In this document: in pieces, positions 51,499 through 60,166 of the stretch
Layout: every line of letters begins with the position of its first letter
How positions within the stretch are numbered: the stretch's first letter is position 1
Source of the DNA: JAGGSN01 sp965603725
GTDB lineage: Bacteria > Zixibacteria > MSB-5A5 > UBA10806 > 4484-95
NCBI GenBank assembly: GCA_965603725.1
Contig: CBFDEC010000004.1
Location: 1 to 64,000, forward strand
Reading direction: 5' to 3'
Length of the DNA: 64,000 nt
The notes under the pieces: generated by a model
Database searches by the model: none
Told to the model about the DNA's origin: nothing
Seen by the model: only the letters and a program-made list of their open reading frames with translations
Program-made: the position numbers and the translations under genes

Positions 51499-52932
51499 AT
51501 GATAAAAACTGCTGAAAAAGAAGCTAAACAAATCCAGAAAAAATTATCGGGTTTTACTCTGACCGTTAAAATTTCAGTCGATGAGATGCTGGCTCATTTG
51601 ATTATTGAGCAGAATGATAAAGATGCAGTTTTTGCTCTGGGTGAAGATGAATTATTAAAGATAATAAATGAGGCCGGTGTAGTTTATGGAATCAACAATG
51701 AGCGCTTGTCGAAAATCCCTTCAGAATTAATTTTAAAAAAACCAATTGAAATTGCCCGCGGCACTCCTCCGGGAAAAGGTATAGAATCAGGATTCGAACT
51801 TCTATTTGAAACTGCCGACGGTAAGACTCCTGTTGTCAGCGATGATGGATACATCGATTATAAAAATCTGAATCTAATAAAAAATGCTACCAAAGACCAG
51901 CCTCTGGCAAAAAAAATCCACGCCGCCCGCGGAAAACCCGGAAATACCGTTACAGCTAAGGAGATCAAGGGAAAGATGGGAAAAGATCGGGCGCTTCCTA
52001 AGGGGAAAAATACAAACATTTCGCCCGATAATGAAGATTTGCTGATAGCGACCAAAGATGGGTCAATCACGTATGCAAATAATTTAATATCAGTTGAAGA
52101 TGCTTATACGGTCAATTCCGACGTTGACACAGCCACCGGAAATATCGACTTTGTAGGGAGTTTAAAAATTTCAGGGGGTGTAAAAGCCGGCTTTACGGTT
52201 AAAGCTAATGGTAACATTGAAATTAGTAAAAACATTGAAGACGCTCAGGTGTTTTGTGGAGGATCAGTTGTTGGCAAAGGTGGGTTTGTCAGTTCCGAAA
52301 AAGGGATAATAAAAGCTGTCGAGGATGTTTTTATAAAATATGTAGAAAACGGAACTATTGAAGCCGGTCACGATGTGAATATAGGCGGTGGTTCAATGAA
52401 CGCCAATGTTATTGCCGGCAACAGCATTTTACTTAAAGGAGCAAAAGCAGTTATCGTTGGCGGTAAAGTGACAGCCAGCACTTTAATTGAGGCTGGCGCT
52501 ATTGGCTCGGAATTCGGCACGCCTACTTTAGTACAGGTAGGTTATAATCCAAAATTGATGAAAGAGTTGAATGAAATTAATTCTGAAATCGAAAGATTGG
52601 AATCCGATGTGGAAAGGATTAAACAGGCTATGTACTCACTCGTTCGTTTAGAGTTAGATAACAAGCTCAATAAAGTTCAGAAAGAAGGGCTGGTTCAGCT
52701 TAAAGGTCATCAAAAAGAAATACCTAATCAACTGGAAAATCTTAATAATCAGAGATCAGAATTAGTACAGAAACTTAATGAGAATAAAAAAGCGAAGATA
52801 GTTGTTAGAGGAGAAGTGTTTCCCGGCACGACCATTCAAATTGGGATGTTAAAGAGAGAAATAAATAAAACTGTATCAAACTGCACCTTTAAAATCAGTC
52901 AAGATCATGTAGCTTTATATTCTAACGATTAG
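51499..52932 (+). CDS. fapA: FapA family (DUF342) flagellar assembly protein
   Basis: A 477-residue DUF342 protein. The middle is a right-handed beta-helix-like region rich in GNI/GSV repeats (VNSDVDTATGNIDFVGSLKI, GHDVNIGGGSMNANVIAGNS), the C-terminal part is coiled coil (about 360-440). In Vibrio vulnificus FapA promotes flagellar assembly and responds to sugar uptake through EIIA-Glc; that link is not shown here. Last gene before the flgF promoter. Confidence 0.85.
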   Translation: MIKTAEKEAKQIQKKLSGFTLTVKISVDEMLAHLIIEQNDKDAVFALGEDELLKIINEAGVVYGINNERLSKIPSELILKKPIEIARGTPPGKGIESGFELLFETADGKTPVVSDDGYIDYKNLNLIKNATKDQPLAKKIHAARGKPGNTVTAKEIKGKMGKDRALPKGKNTNISPDNEDLLIATKDGSITYANNLISVEDAYTVNSDVDTATGNIDFVGSLKISGGVKAGFTVKANGNIEISKNIEDAQVFCGGSVVGKGGFVSSEKGIIKAVEDVFIKYVENGTIEAGHDVNIGGGSMNANVIAGNSILLKGAKAVIVGGKVTASTLIEAGAIGSEFGTPTLVQVGYNPKLMKELNEINSEIERLESDVERIKQAMYSLVRLELDNKLNKVQKEGLVQLKGHQKEIPNQLENLNNQRSELVQKLNENKKAKIVVRGEVFPGTTIQIGMLKREINKTVSNCTFKISQDHVALYSND

Positions 52933-53043
52933 GAAAAAATAACCTCTCATTTTCCGAAATAATTTCCTTGTTTTATCTAATTATCATTTAAGCTACACAT
53001 GTTTGTCTGAATTCCCGAATTTTTAATTTCACATTCACATAAC

Positions 53044-53060
53044 ATCTTGTGCAACAAGAT
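53044..53060. promoter_or_regulatory. Palindrome upstream of the flgF promoter
   Basis: ATCTTGT-GCA-ACAAGAT, a perfect 7-bp inverted repeat with a 3-nt centre, centred 68 bp upstream of the -24 GG of the flgF sigma-54 promoter. It could bind a dimeric regulator. It differs from the ATCGGAA element at flgB and fliR. Confidence 0.45.
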
Positions 53061-53117
53061 ATTACATCCGCAGCTAGAATGCGCTCGATCGGTTTTTCTA
53101 TTCAGATATCGAGCTTT

Positions 53118-53135
53118 AAGGCATAAAGTTTGCAT
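53118..53135 (+). promoter_or_regulatory. Sigma-54 promoter of the flgF operon
   Basis: AAGGCAT-N6-TTGCAT with GG at 53120-53121 and GC at 53132-53133, 12 bp apart. Transcription would start near 53145, 23 bp before flgF. Confidence 0.8.
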
Positions 53136-53167
53136 TAATAAAAACTGAAAAGTATAAAGGGGATATT

Positions 53168-53893
53168 ATGATTAAAGGAATTTACACTTCGGCCTCGGGT
53201 ATGCTGCCTCGCATGTTAAAACAGGAGATGTTTGCCAACAATATGGCAAATGCCAACACTGTCGGCTTTAAAAAGGACGGGGTATTCCTGCACCAGCTCA
53301 AACAGGTTCAGGACGGATTAATAACCGACCTTGATTGGGAAATACCGATGATTGATGATGTCTACATCGATTTCTCACAGGGGCAATTACACGAAACCGA
53401 ACAGCCTTTGGATATGGCAATTGAGGGAGACGGCTTTTTTGCAATTGGGACTCCTGATGGAGAGCGATACACCAGGAACGGCGAATTCTCTTTGACGTCT
53501 GAGGGAGCTTTGATCGATAAAAACGGTTTTGAGGTTCTTTCCGATGCCGGTCCGATTACGATTTCAGGGGATGTTATCACTGTAAGCGAGGATGGAACAA
53601 TTGGTGTTGATGGATCTTCAGTTGCCAAAATTAAAATTGTTGATTTTGAAAAGCCGTACAATTTTAGAAAAGAGGGTTTGGGATATTTCGCTGTTGATGG
53701 TGAAACAGGACCGGCCAGTCTATCCCAAAATTATCAAATCCATCAGGGATATACAGAGCAATCGAATGTCAGCATTATCGAACAGATGGTCGATATGCTG
53801 ATATCGTTCAGGGCTTATCAGGCCGGTCAGAAAGCGATCCATTCACAGGATGAAACTTTAGATAAAGCGGTAAATGATTTAGGCCGTGTATAA
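53168..53893 (+). CDS. flgF: Flagellar basal-body rod protein FlgF
   Basis: A 241-residue proximal rod protein of the FlgF/FlgG group. The N-terminus (IYTSASGMLPRMLKQEMFAN then NMANANTVGFKKDG) and C-terminus (QGYTEQSNVSIIEQMVDMLI) are typical; LDMAIEGDGFFAIGTPDGER is the conserved middle. It is immediately before flgG and behind a sigma-54 promoter. Paralogy with flgG makes the F/G naming depend on order. Confidence 0.93.
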   Translation: MIKGIYTSASGMLPRMLKQEMFANNMANANTVGFKKDGVFLHQLKQVQDGLITDLDWEIPMIDDVYIDFSQGQLHETEQPLDMAIEGDGFFAIGTPDGERYTRNGEFSLTSEGALIDKNGFEVLSDAGPITISGDVITVSEDGTIGVDGSSVAKIKIVDFEKPYNFRKEGLGYFAVDGETGPASLSQNYQIHQGYTEQSNVSIIEQMVDMLISFRAYQAGQKAIHSQDETLDKAVNDLGRV

Positions 53894-53907
53894 TCAAGGA
53901 GAAAATT

Positions 53908-54696
53908 ATGATTAAAGCAATGAGAACTGCGGCATCGGGGATGACCGCCCAGCAGATGAACGTAGATGTTATAGCTAATAACCTTGCCAACGTAAATACT
54001 GCCGGGTTTAAAAAGTCAAAAATAGAATTTCAGGATATACTTTACCAGAGGCTAAGGTCTGCCGGGACTGAGTCGGCGGCCGGCTCAACCGTGCCTATCA
54101 GCCTTGAAGTTGGATATGGAACCCGGCCAACCGCTACCCAACGATCGTTTACAATGGGCTCGCTTCAGCTCAGCGGCAATCCTCTCGACATGGCCATCGA
54201 AGGAAACGGATTTTTCCAGGTATTAATGCCGGATGGAACCATGGCGTATACTCGCGACGGTGCGCTCAAGCTGAGCGCTGAGGGTCAAATTGTTACCTCG
54301 GATGGCTTATTCCTTCAGCCCGAATTATCGATTCCCGCTGATGCAACCGATATTAATGTCTCAGCGGATGGAATAGTCTCAGTAATTGTTTCGGGCGATT
54401 CTGAACCGCAGGATATCGGGCAGGTTGAACTTGCCAAGTTTATTAATCCGGCGGGTCTTCAGGCTACCGGTCATAACCTGTTTATTTCATCCGCCTCCTC
54501 CGGTGAACCGATTCTTGGCACCCCGACTCTCGAGGGTTTCGGCAGAATCAACCAGGGATACTTAGAAATGTCCAATGTCGAGATTGTCGATGAGATGGTG
54601 AACATGATTGTTGCCCAGCGCGCCTATGAAATAAATTCAAAGGCTATTCAGACATCTGAAGAGATGACCCAGATTGCTAATAACCTGAAACGGTAA
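53908..54696 (+). CDS. flgG: Flagellar distal rod protein FlgG
   Basis: A 262-residue distal rod protein. Diagnostic blocks are MRTAASGMTAQQMNVDVIAN, NLANVNTAGFKKSKIEFQDI, NPLDMAIEGNGFFQVLMPDG and MSNVEIVDEMVNMIVAQRAY. Length equals enteric FlgG (260). It reaches through the L/P-ring bushing encoded just downstream. Confidence 0.97.
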   Translation: MIKAMRTAASGMTAQQMNVDVIANNLANVNTAGFKKSKIEFQDILYQRLRSAGTESAAGSTVPISLEVGYGTRPTATQRSFTMGSLQLSGNPLDMAIEGNGFFQVLMPDGTMAYTRDGALKLSAEGQIVTSDGLFLQPELSIPADATDINVSADGIVSVIVSGDSEPQDIGQVELAKFINPAGLQATGHNLFISSASSGEPILGTPTLEGFGRINQGYLEMSNVEIVDEMVNMIVAQRAYEINSKAIQTSEEMTQIANNLKR

Positions 54697-54702
54697 ACAG
54701 AG

Positions 54703-55362
54703 ATGTTAGCTTATTTATTAGCATTATCCATATTTAGCGTTACTGCATCCGAGAGAGTAGAACAGGCGATAATGTCTTATGTTGACGCCAACCATAATTC
54801 CGAAAATGCCGAATACCAATATGATTTCAGGCGTGTCAGATGGAGCCATTTTCCCGCAAACTTCGATAGTATAGACGTTCTCAGAATCGGCAAAGATACG
54901 CCTCTTGGCAATACGATATTTACAATCGGTATTTATAAAGATAAAAATCTTATAAAGGCGGTGCCGGTATCGGTTGGCGTGACAATGTTGGTTAAGGCGG
55001 TTGTAACTGATATTCCGATCAATACAGGTGAAAAACTGAAAAACTATACGATTACTGCGAGGTCAGTGACAAATAAGAATAGTATGCCTGTTGTCGATCC
55101 TTCAGCGCTGGAGGGTAAGCAGGCCAAAAGATATATTCGTGCCGGATCTACCATTTACCTTTCTATGTTTGAAAACGTGCCGGTTGTCGATATAGGCGAC
55201 AAAGTTGACATAGTTATAGAAAAAGGTTTGATCAAGGTAACCGCCGAAGGTTTAGCCCGTCAAAAAGGCGGGGTCGGAGATATAATAAGGGTCGTCAACC
55301 TTGGTTCTAAAAAAGTAATCAGAGTTGAAATTGTCGATTCGGTTACAGTAGCGCTAAAATAG
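54703..55362 (+). CDS. flgA: P-ring assembly chaperone FlgA
   Basis: A 219-residue periplasmic chaperone for FlgI. Signal peptide about 1-16; the C-terminal SAF domain (about 95-218, with INTGEKLKNYTITARSV and GDKVDIVIEKGLIKVTAEGL) is typical. It lies between flgG and flgH, 6 bp after flgG. Confidence 0.9.
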   Translation: MLAYLLALSIFSVTASERVEQAIMSYVDANHNSENAEYQYDFRRVRWSHFPANFDSIDVLRIGKDTPLGNTIFTIGIYKDKNLIKAVPVSVGVTMLVKAVVTDIPINTGEKLKNYTITARSVTNKNSMPVVDPSALEGKQAKRYIRAGSTIYLSMFENVPVVDIGDKVDIVIEKGLIKVTAEGLARQKGGVGDIIRVVNLGSKKVIRVEIVDSVTVALK

Positions 55363-55369
55363 AGGAGGC

Positions 55370-55948
55370 ATGATGAAACTACTGGCAGGTTTGCTGATAA
55401 TTACAGTTATAAATACTTTTAATGGCGCATATGCCAATGAGGCAAAACAACGATCAATATATACTGACATTAAGGCTCATGGAACCGGCGATATTATTAC
55501 CGTATTGATCGTTGAGGAATCGCGGGCTTTGAATAAAGCTAAAACGACTACCAAGAAAAAGACCGACGCTAAGACCGAGGGTACCGCCGGTCTGGGACCG
55601 CTGGATTTTATCCCGCTCTGGGGAGCAAGCGGATCGGACCAGCTTCAATATGACGGTCAGGGGCAGACTGAAAAAATAGGCGCGCTCAGGGCAAAGATGA
55701 CAGTTGCCGTAATCGATGTAAATGATAACGGCGATCTTGTAATCGAGGGCAGCCGGGTCGTTACAGTCAATGATGAGGAAGAGACATTGTTCCTGTCGGG
55801 AGTCGTAAGGTCTCGGGATATTTCGAATGATAATACAATATATTCATACCAGATCGCCAACGCTAAGATTTCGTCGAAAGGTAAAGGAAACATAACAGAT
55901 GGCCACCGCCCCGGGTTTGTCACCAGGCTTATAAACTGGATATTTTAA
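55370..55948 (+). CDS. flgH: Flagellar L-ring protein FlgH lacking a lipobox
   Basis: A 192-residue L-ring protein of the outer membrane. Core motifs (IKAHGTGDIITVLIVEESRA, GNLVIEGSR-type DNGDLVIEGSRVVTVNDEEE, SGVVRSRDIS) match FlgH. The signal peptide (about 1-22, ending GAYANEA) has no Cys and the whole protein contains none, so it is not the usual lipoprotein. ATG 55373 is an alternative start with better ribosome-binding-site spacing. Confidence 0.93.
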   Translation: MMKLLAGLLIITVINTFNGAYANEAKQRSIYTDIKAHGTGDIITVLIVEESRALNKAKTTTKKKTDAKTEGTAGLGPLDFIPLWGASGSDQLQYDGQGQTEKIGALRAKMTVAVIDVNDNGDLVIEGSRVVTVNDEEETLFLSGVVRSRDISNDNTIYSYQIANAKISSKGKGNITDGHRPGFVTRLINWIF

Positions 55949-57049
55949 GTGAAAAGAACATTAGTTTTTGTAATCATTATTATTCTATGTGTCAGTTCGC
56001 CGGCAAACAAGGTCAGAGTTAAAGATATTGCCCGTTTCCAAACTGAAAATACAATCCCGCTTTTTGGCTATGGTCTGGTAGTCGGTCTGGAGGGTACAGG
56101 CGATTCAAAATCGACGCGGTTTACAATTCAGACACTGGCAAATATGATGGAACGGATGGGGGTGACTGTCGATCCCAATCAGGTCAAGGTCAAGAACGTG
56201 GCGGCGGTGATAGTCACGGCAGAGCTGGCGCCATATATGTCGTACGGGTCAAGGATAGATGTTATGGTTTCATCAATAGGCGATGCGTCATCGCTGCAGG
56301 GCGGCACTTTATTGTACACTCCTCTGGCAGACGCTTCAGGTACCGTATTTGCCCTGGCCCAGGGGCCGGTTTCTATAGGCGGATTTAATATCAGTACCGG
56401 AATGGGCGATCAATTTCGCAATAATTATACTCTCGTCGGCAGGATCCCGGGCGGAGCAACCGTTGAGAAGCAAATTGTCAGCCAGCCGCCTGCCGGTTCG
56501 GTTATGCTTCACCTTGAGAACCCTGATTTTACTACAGCCGACCGTCTTGCCCGGGTGATAAACGAGAAAATCGCTGGAGTTACGGCGATTGCCTCAAGTG
56601 AAGCCGATGTAGAGATAATAATTCCCAAATCAAAACAGGATGCCGGCGAGATGGTTAAGCTGTTTGCCAAAGTTGAGAAGCTGGAGATCGAACCTGATGT
56701 GCCTGCCAGAGTCGCTATCAACGAAAAAACCGGCACTATCGTCGCTGGACAGAATGTTACAATCTCAGCGGTTATGCTTGCTCATGGCAATCTCAATATC
56801 GAGATAAGAACAACGCCTATGGTATCACAACCGGCGCCTTTCTCGCAGGGTAGAACAGTTTTAACCCGTGAAGCTGAAATAGCGGTCGAACCGGAAATCG
56901 CTCGGATAATTCACGTCGAACAACAGGCGAATATCGGCGATCTGGCAGCGGCGCTCAACGAGATCGGGGCAACCCCCAGAGATATAATCGCTGTCTTCCA
57001 GGCATTAAAAGCGGTTGGCGCACTAAGGGCCGAGTTGGTGGTAATGTAA
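55949..57049 (+). CDS. flgI: Flagellar P-ring protein FlgI
   Basis: A 366-residue periplasmic ring protein. Signal peptide about 1-20, then the conserved KVRVKDIARFQTENTIPLFG, GYGLVVGLEGTGDS and the ending NEIGATPRDIIAVFQALKAV, GALRAELVVM. Start is GTG directly after the flgH stop, without a clear Shine-Dalgarno, so translation probably depends on coupling. Confidence 0.97.
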   Translation: MKRTLVFVIIIILCVSSPANKVRVKDIARFQTENTIPLFGYGLVVGLEGTGDSKSTRFTIQTLANMMERMGVTVDPNQVKVKNVAAVIVTAELAPYMSYGSRIDVMVSSIGDASSLQGGTLLYTPLADASGTVFALAQGPVSIGGFNISTGMGDQFRNNYTLVGRIPGGATVEKQIVSQPPAGSVMLHLENPDFTTADRLARVINEKIAGVTAIASSEADVEIIIPKSKQDAGEMVKLFAKVEKLEIEPDVPARVAINEKTGTIVAGQNVTISAVMLAHGNLNIEIRTTPMVSQPAPFSQGRTVLTREAEIAVEPEIARIIHVEQQANIGDLAAALNEIGATPRDIIAVFQALKAVGALRAELVVM

Positions 57050-57050
57050 A

Positions 57051-57863
57051 ATGGCCGTTACGGCTGTAGATACATTTCTCTTAGATCCCAAAACCGACAG
57101 CATTGAGGATAAAGAGAAACAGGCCAGAATATTAAGGCTTAAGAAAGCCTGCCAGCAATTCGAGGCGTTGTTTATACAATACATGCTTAAAAGCATGAGG
57201 TCAGCCTCAGAAAAATCAGCGCTTCTGGGAGACGGATTGGGATCAGATATATTCATGCAGATGTTTGACGAGGGACTGGCTGAAAAAATGTCCGAATCCA
57301 GCCCGTTCGGCATTGCAAATGCGATGTATAATAACTTTACCGATTCTGATTCGGCTGAAGAAATTGGCAGGATATCTTATGTTTCGAGCAAGACCATAAA
57401 TATCAAACAAAATGTTATGCCCGGAACGGTAAGACGGCAAAACCCCGCTGAAGAAATTAATCTTGATAAATATAAAAACATAATCGACGAAGCCGCTGCT
57501 GCCAATAGTGTGAATCCCCATCTGGTAAAAGCTGTCATCATTCAGGAATCGGGCGGCAATCCGAATGCGGTGTCCTCGAAAGGGGCTAAGGGCTTGATGC
57601 AGCTAATGGATGGAACTGCTAAAATGCTTGGTGTTGCAGATCCCTTTAATATCCGGCAGAATATATTCGGAGGCGTTAAATATCTGTCCCGACTGTTAAA
57701 GAAGTTCAATGGCGATGTGAAAAAGGCTTTAGCCGCTTATAATGCAGGTCCGACTGCGGTAATTAAATATGACGGGATTCCTCCATATGAGGAAACGAAA
57801 AAATATGTTAACAGTATTATGAACACCCTGGAAGGGTTATTTAAAATAGAAAAAATCCGATAA
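57051..57863 (+). CDS. flgJ: FlgJ-type rod cap fused to a lytic transglycosylase domain
   Basis: A 270-residue two-domain protein. Residues about 25-105 are the FlgJ rod-binding domain (ACQQFEALFIQYMLKSMRSA). The C-terminal domain (about 140-265) is an SLT-type lytic transglycosylase (KAVIIQESGGNPNAVSSKGA with catalytic E166; GLMQLMDGTA; ALAAYNAGPTAV). Enteric FlgJ has a glucosaminidase there. It would open peptidoglycan for the rod. It starts 1 bp after flgI. Confidence 0.93.
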   Translation: MAVTAVDTFLLDPKTDSIEDKEKQARILRLKKACQQFEALFIQYMLKSMRSASEKSALLGDGLGSDIFMQMFDEGLAEKMSESSPFGIANAMYNNFTDSDSAEEIGRISYVSSKTINIKQNVMPGTVRRQNPAEEINLDKYKNIIDEAAAANSVNPHLVKAVIIQESGGNPNAVSSKGAKGLMQLMDGTAKMLGVADPFNIRQNIFGGVKYLSRLLKKFNGDVKKALAAYNAGPTAVIKYDGIPPYEETKKYVNSIMNTLEGLFKIEKIR

Positions 57864-57883
57864 AAAATTAAGCGACATAGGTT

Positions 57884-58366
57884 ATGAAAAAATTGGCGGA
57901 CATATTAAATCAGGAACTCGATACCTTTAACAGGTTTCTAACTTTACTTGATGCTCAGCATAAACAGATAGTCAGCAGAGACCTGACTGACTTAAATAAG
58001 ACTAACTCGGAAATCGATTTACTGAGCAACAAAACTCATATTCTTGAAAAAATGAGGATTGAAGAAGTCAGGAATATATCCAGGCAGTTAAAATTAAATC
58101 AGAATAACTTGAAGCTGGGCGACCTGCTGCCCCGTCTGGACAGTATCACAAGCAACCGCTTACAGCAGTTGCGTCAGGCTATCCTTACCGCTCACAAGTA
58201 TGTCGAGGAAAAAAGCAGGAGAAATAAACAGCTTATAGAAAAATCGCGTAAATTAATATTTGAATCGATGAAAATTATGAGCAGTCGACCGTCGCCTGTG
58301 TATAACAAACCCGGTCCAACCAGGGAAAATATTCATGAAGGCGGTCTTATTAACCGTTCCGTTTAA
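57884..58366 (+). CDS. flgN: Flagellar export chaperone FlgN
   Basis: A 160-residue helical protein, chaperone of the hook-filament junction proteins FlgK and FlgL. The long helices (LADILNQELDTFNRFLTLLD, LTDLNKTNSEIDLLSNKTHI) fit FlgN, and it directly precedes flgK. Sequence conservation is low; context gives most of the certainty. Confidence 0.85.
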   Translation: MKKLADILNQELDTFNRFLTLLDAQHKQIVSRDLTDLNKTNSEIDLLSNKTHILEKMRIEEVRNISRQLKLNQNNLKLGDLLPRLDSITSNRLQQLRQAILTAHKYVEEKSRRNKQLIEKSRKLIFESMKIMSSRPSPVYNKPGPTRENIHEGGLINRSV

Positions 58367-58377
58367 GGGATAAGAAT

Positions 58378-59772
58378 ATGTATGGTGTAAATGTAGGATT
58401 TGAAATAGGCAAAAGGGCGCTGCTGGCTCAGCAGTATTCGCTAAATCTCACCGGCCACAATATTGCCAATGTCAATACTCCGGGTTTCACCCGCCAGCGA
58501 ACTATTGTTACTTCGACAGATCCGCTTACCTCTGCTCTGGGTAGTTTTGGTACGGGTGTAGAAGTTGTTACTGTCAGACGTATGCGAACGCTCTTTTTGG
58601 ATGAACAATTTCGCCAGGAATCTCAGAGCCTCGGGCGTTGGCAGACATTATCGCAAAGTTGGGGACAGGTTGAAAGAATATACGCCGAGCCGTCTGATAC
58701 GGGTTTTTCATCGTTGCTGGACAGCTTTTGGAATTCATGGCAGGATTTATCTGTCAATCCTGACAGTTCGGCGGCGCGTACCGCAGTAAAGGAACAGGGC
58801 ACCCTTTTAGCCAATGCCTTCCAGCATATGACCGGACAACTCAGCGAGTTCCAGCGGTCGCTCGATGAAGATATTCAGAAAAGTGTACAATTAGTAAATA
58901 ATATCGCCTATCAAATAGCGGCCTTGAATGAATCTATTTCAACTGCGGAGCTATCCGGCCATCAAGCCAATGACCTTCGCGACCGCCGGGATTACTTAGT
59001 CGACCAATTATCAGAATACGCTAACGTGGCAACAATCGAACAGCCTTCGGGCAATTACAGAGTATTAATTGGTTCAATGGCCTTAGTTGACGGCGTCGAC
59101 GTTGCTGAACTTGAGACCGTTGTACAAAATCAGGGAGCGACAATAATCAGTGAGGTAAGGTTTGTAAATTCGTCGGCAAGACTGGATATATCAAACGGTA
59201 AGCTGGCAGGTCTGATTGAGACCAGGGACGAGGTGTTGGTTGAACGTATGGCCGAACTCGATGAACTTGCCCTGGCAATAGTTGAGAAAGTCAATGAAAT
59301 GCATCGAGATGGTTATGGCCTGAATAATTTCACAGGAGTTAATTTTTTTGATGATAGAACTACTGGAGCGGCAGATATAAAGCTTGATGATCTTATTATT
59401 GAAGATGTCGGCTATATAGCCGCTTCTTGGAATGGAGAGCCGGGCGATAACTCAAACGCATTGAGGATTGCCGGCTTACGCAATGATCTGACCATGAGAA
59501 ACGGAAAAGCGACATTCGGTGATTACTATAATTCGATAATCGGAATTGTCGGTATCCGAACAAGAGAAGCTGAGAATCTGGCCATAAACCAGGAATCACT
59601 GGTTTTCCATATTGAAAACAGCCGTCAGTCCGTAGAGGGCGTTTCCCTTGACGAAGAAATGACCAACATGATTAAGTATGAGCATGCTTATGCGGCCGCC
59701 GCCAGAGTGATCACTATGATGGATGAGGCTTTAAATACTGTCATAAACGGCATGGGCATTGTTGGACGTTAA
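58378..59772 (+). CDS. flgK: Hook-filament junction protein FlgK
   Basis: A 464-residue HAP1. The N-terminus (EIGKRALLAQQYSLNLTGHN then IANVNTPGFTRQR) and C-terminus (EGVSLDEEMTNMIKYEHAYA, AAARVITMMDEALNTVINGM) are conserved, the middle variable. Slightly shorter than enteric FlgK (547). csrA follows after 20 bp. Confidence 0.96.
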   Translation: MYGVNVGFEIGKRALLAQQYSLNLTGHNIANVNTPGFTRQRTIVTSTDPLTSALGSFGTGVEVVTVRRMRTLFLDEQFRQESQSLGRWQTLSQSWGQVERIYAEPSDTGFSSLLDSFWNSWQDLSVNPDSSAARTAVKEQGTLLANAFQHMTGQLSEFQRSLDEDIQKSVQLVNNIAYQIAALNESISTAELSGHQANDLRDRRDYLVDQLSEYANVATIEQPSGNYRVLIGSMALVDGVDVAELETVVQNQGATIISEVRFVNSSARLDISNGKLAGLIETRDEVLVERMAELDELALAIVEKVNEMHRDGYGLNNFTGVNFFDDRTTGAADIKLDDLIIEDVGYIAASWNGEPGDNSNALRIAGLRNDLTMRNGKATFGDYYNSIIGIVGIRTREAENLAINQESLVFHIENSRQSVEGVSLDEEMTNMIKYEHAYAAAARVITMMDEALNTVINGMGIVGR

Positions 59773-59792
59773 GCATTAAACCGGAGTAAAAA

Positions 59793-60044
59793 GTGTTAAT
59801 CCTGACAAGGAAGTTGGGCGAATCCATAACCATCGACAACGATATAAAGATTACAGTTCTCGGTATTTATGGAAAACAGGTAAAACTTGGCATATTGGCG
59901 CCCGATAGAGTGTCTGTTCACCGAGAAGAAATTTTCAAGAGAATCCAGGAAGAGAATAAATTTGCATCGCTGGCTTTAAAGGAAGATTTGTTCGAAGTGG
60001 CCAAGATTTTAAAATCCAAACGAATAAAGCAAAAGAAAAAATAA
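59793..60044 (+). CDS. csrA: RNA-binding carbon storage regulator CsrA
   Basis: An 83-residue CsrA. MLILTRKLGESITIDNDIKI, TVLGIYGKQVKLGI and VSVHREEIFKRIQ form the RNA-binding dimer. The C-terminal ~20 residues are a basic extension (KSKRIKQKKK). In other bacteria CsrA blocks flagellin or junction-protein translation and is held off by FliW, encoded here two genes downstream. GTG start. Its 3' end overlaps the sigma-28 promoter of flgL. Confidence 0.96.
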   Translation: MLILTRKLGESITIDNDIKITVLGIYGKQVKLGILAPDRVSVHREEIFKRIQEENKFASLALKEDLFEVAKILKSKRIKQKKK

Positions 60045-60051
60045 CCGATAA
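60025..60051 (+). promoter_or_regulatory. Sigma-28 promoter of flgL-fliW
   Basis: TAAA (60025-60028), 15-bp spacer, ACCGATAA (60044-60051): one mismatch to consensus. It overlaps the csrA stop codon. Transcription would begin near 60058, leaving a leader of about 110 nt before flgL. Confidence 0.82.
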
Positions 60052-60077
60052 TCTAACAAAGGTGAAATGGCGGCAAA

Positions 60078-60160
60078 AATGGAGGGAAAGCAACTTAATT
60101 GTTTGCTTATATCAATGTGTGCCGGGGCGGTAATATCCAAAATTTAATATCGACTGGAGT
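60078..60160 (+). promoter_or_regulatory. flgL leader with GGA motifs and a hairpin
   Basis: GGA occurs at 60081-60083 just before a hairpin (AAGCAA 60088-60093 with TTGCTT 60103-60108) and again at 60156-60158 in the flgL Shine-Dalgarno. This is the arrangement of CsrA targets, with csrA and fliW as neighbours. Binding is inference. Confidence 0.45.
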
Positions 60161-60166
60161 TTAAGA

